The translations under genes were made by a program, and so were the position numbers. Under the pieces are notes generated by a model that did no database searches, had not been told where the DNA came from, and saw nothing but the letters and a program-made list of their open reading frames with translations. 64,000 nt of DNA. It comes from Auanema rhodensis (lineage: Eukaryota; Nematoda; Chromadorea; Rhabditida; Rhabditidae). Shown here one piece after another: positions 61,342-64,000 of this stretch. Within the stretch, counting starts at the first letter, position 1; each line of letters opens with the position of its first letter. Location: assembly GCA_964057225.1 (NCBI GenBank), contig OZ059894.1, forward strand, positions 16,770,476 through 16,834,475. The letters are read 5' to 3'.

Positions 61342-64000
61342 GGCGACATCTAGAATTATATATTAATATTCAAGGAAATATTAAAATAAAATCGAGTAGA
61401 ACACGAAAATTGTTTGGCTGACAAAATATAAGCGACACAAGAGCAAAGGACAGATGGTCAATTGAAGTGAAAGAGCATCACAGAAACTGATAGATAATCT
61501 TGGCTTAGCATACCCAACTTGCCATTCTTGTATTTGTGAGTGAATGGTTTCTAGACGAGATAAACAAAGCAAGGTACAAAGTGAAAATAAATTTGATGGA
61601 ATAAACAACAAGTATACTTAGAAGAGTATATAGATTTGTATACATACAGACTAGATAACATGAAATATTCAGTTAGGATGCCTAAATTGAAACAACTTCA
61701 AAAATAGTAATACTGGCACAGAGCAGAGGGAGTCGAAAACGATTGGAGGAAGGCTTGAAAGCAATGAAAAAAAAATTTAGAGATCCAATTACATAGATAT
61801 TCATATTTTCCCAGACTTTATATTTCAACTGATATTCATAATAGAAAAAAACGAAGAAAGACACTAATTTAAAAGAATTTGTTCTTTTCGTATGTGCAGT
61901 TATAATGTTATTTTGAGAAAAAGAAACGTATAATGATTGTCTTGTAAATACTCTTGGTTCATGAGAACTGAAAATATAACAGCATAGCATCAGAAGAAGA
62001 CGAAGAAGAAAACAGGATGAAAATGTACACGAAAAGACAAATTGACTTCAAAACATGTGTGTTTCGTTAGATTTTCTGAAGTCCGTAGACGTTCGCCCGT
62101 CAGCTGGCTCAATAACTTTGTTGTAGCTTTTGCAAGAACTGAGAAAAAGAATCAAATCTTGAACTGAAAGTAAGATCTGTGAGAAAACGTTGGTGTTCAT
62201 AACATCAGGCATGTGTAAATAGAGCTTTTATATTGAGCATAATGTTGTTTTTTTAAGCGCGAGTAAATTCTATGAAGTTTAAATTGGGCATTTATGTTAA
62301 ATTAATATATTGAAGTAAAAGCTATTTGAATTTGAAAGTTTTGAAATGAATGTCTAGCTTGAACATAAGCAAAAAAGATTAACATCAATTGAATATATCA
62401 AATTTGCTACTCTCTATGATGGTTTGATGAGCCGAGTGGAACTAGTACACACTCACGAAACGAACGACCATGAGCCGTTTCATCGTCAACAGATTGCCTT
62501 TTTCTGCTTCTCTATGTTCTATGTTGTTATTGAGCTCTCTAGCTTAAACAACGCACAAGCAGTTCCATGTGCTCTTGCTTGGAAAAGCTTCTCAGATGCG
62601 GCATATAGCCCAATCTTCATATTTTTGTTATTTTTTATATATGACTAGAGGTATTCGTGCAATATTCATATGATTTTTCTGATAATATTTATGTTAATTA
62701 CATATTATATTAGTTGAAATTTATATTTTCCCAACTTATTTGATTCATGTGAAATATGAAATAACTATATGTTATGAAGGGAAGACAGATATGAAAAAAA
62801 TACAGAAAATAAGGATGTTGGAAAGAAAGCAAATATAGAAATGCGTGAATGAAATAAAAGAAAAAACAAAGGAAATGCTGGAAATAAAAGAGAATGAGGA
62901 TGAAAAGAAAAAGCAACCGTCGATGAGGCTATAACGTGAAAACGACACCGAGATTTCTCACGTGAACATTTCACGTAAAACACGTATTATTGACGTCAAA
63001 TTCAAATAGAGTTGGAATCATTGTTGTATAAAAAACTAGATAAATATATGTACATAGAGAAAAATGAATATATAGGAGGTATAAGTGAGAGAGGGTGAGA
63101 AAAGGGGTGGAAATAGACTAATTCAGTGCAGCTGTTAGACCAAATATAAGCCTTTATTTGGTAATCAATATCTCATTATGTATTCGACATAACCTACAAA
63201 GCTGTGTTAAATACATTATCCTAAATAAGGATTTTCTACAAGTTTCATAATGCATTTAGAGGATGTTAGATAAACGATAAATGCTCAAATGATGGATGAT
63301 GAATGATATAAAAGATTGATTGAGAATGAAGAAGATTCGTATCGCGAAGAGTCGCAGAGAATAATATTTGAGATTAAGTTATGAGAGAAAACTAAAAAAG
63401 TAAATTGTTTTTTTTTCAAACTGGAAATGAGGTTATAATTGCCTTTTTCTCCTTATAAATACTATTATTTTTAAATTTTTAAAGAAAAACAAAAAAGGAA
63501 AAAGGTTTTCTCGAATAGAACCATCACGAAAGCTTTTTTTTATATGGTTATAAAGAGGTGTGACCTCTATGGAAAAAAAAAGAAAACCGGCCAGGTTTCA
63601 GAGAGAAATACATAAAAAGTATACTTTAGAAAATTTTGATTTATGAAAGAAAATGACAAAAATTGGTTAAAAAAAGATATGAAATTTTACAGAGCATGCG
63701 GTAAAAGTTCGCAAGATTATACCAACTTTTCAATTACGAAACCAGAAATAGAATATAATGAAATTGAACGAATAAAAACTGTGGATAAATGGAAGAACAT
63801 GTTGAATTATGAATTCTCATTGAAGAACTATTGAAAGGAAAATTAATAGCCGACTGAATTATGTATGTTCGGAACTGTGCGTGAGAGAGAAAACAGGAGA
63901 GATATGCATATGAGGCAAGAAGATTGTCATATATAATAAGACCTGAATTAATGGATATAAAATTCAAAAATCTTTTTCAACAATAATAACAACAATAACA
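61342..64000. other. 2.7 kb at the right edge, nothing recognised
   Basis: No exon chain was found on either strand. Open frames are short and compositionally biased. The four-pass gene's promoter should lie at the left end. A neighbouring gene beyond the edge may extend introns into this stretch. Confidence 0.45.

Overview
The window is nuclear DNA from a nematode. It is AT-rich, and every gene I could rebuild has many very short spliceosomal introns, mostly about 40-80 nt, with acceptors such as TTTCAG or TTTTAG. The SCP/TAPS (CAP) proteins end in the nematode-type Cys tail (C-x2-C-x5-C-x6-C), and the EAG channel N-terminus resembles worm EGL-2. Species and clade cannot be fixed from the sequence. 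All gene models were assembled by eye from both strands by following open frames across GT-AG (twice GC-AG) introns with consistent phase; no transcript data were available.

Layout. 1022-1998 (-): N-terminal PAS/EAG domain of an EAG-type K+ channel, continuing off the left edge. About 2.0-16.1 kb: no gene found, with many GA, GAA, CT, TA and CA microsatellites. 16077-18275 (-): small single-pass membrane protein with a CC-x3-CC motif. 18.3-23.5 kb: no gene found. 23497-26802 (+): carnitine O-palmitoyltransferase 1-like enzyme, 19 exons. 27083-28432 (-): 3-hydroxyanthranilate 3,4-dioxygenase, tail-to-tail with it. 30031-32956 (-): secreted divergent Kunitz protein with a Pro/Gly-rich tail. 33502-37223 (+): a tight head-to-tail trio, SEC61 gamma, phosphomevalonate kinase and cytosolic dipeptidase CNDP2, possibly an operon. 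37457-55428 (+): three tandem CAP paralogues. 55800-58506 (-): secreted GCC2/GCC3-like Cys-rich protein with two EGF-like modules. 60499-61341 (-): four-pass membrane protein. 61.3-64 kb: no gene found.

The outstanding object is the CAP cluster. All three genes share CAP exons of 93-138-93-(92 or 101)-100 nt, so they are recent tandem copies. The first (209 aa) is an ordinary small secreted CAP protein. The second (about 4316 aa) carries one 12.3-kb exon holding about 26 units of a repeat I do not recognise (core FP-x-G-x-[IV]-P), then acidic Asp/Glu-Pro-Thr repeats and a Gly-rich tail, all N-terminal to the CAP domain. The third (565 aa) has, at the same exon position, Lys-Pro-Ala repeats, an Arg/Lys-rich stretch and about 30 Lys-Pro-Glu/Asp-Ser repeats. 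The neighbours therefore carry oppositely charged repetitive secreted extensions, which suggests, as inference only, an extracellular matrix, glue or coat built on CAP proteins.

The remaining genes are housekeeping or developmental: fatty-acyl transfer, tryptophan/NAD metabolism, the mevalonate pathway, ER translocation and peptide hydrolysis. No RNA genes, transposons or CRISPR arrays were recognised.
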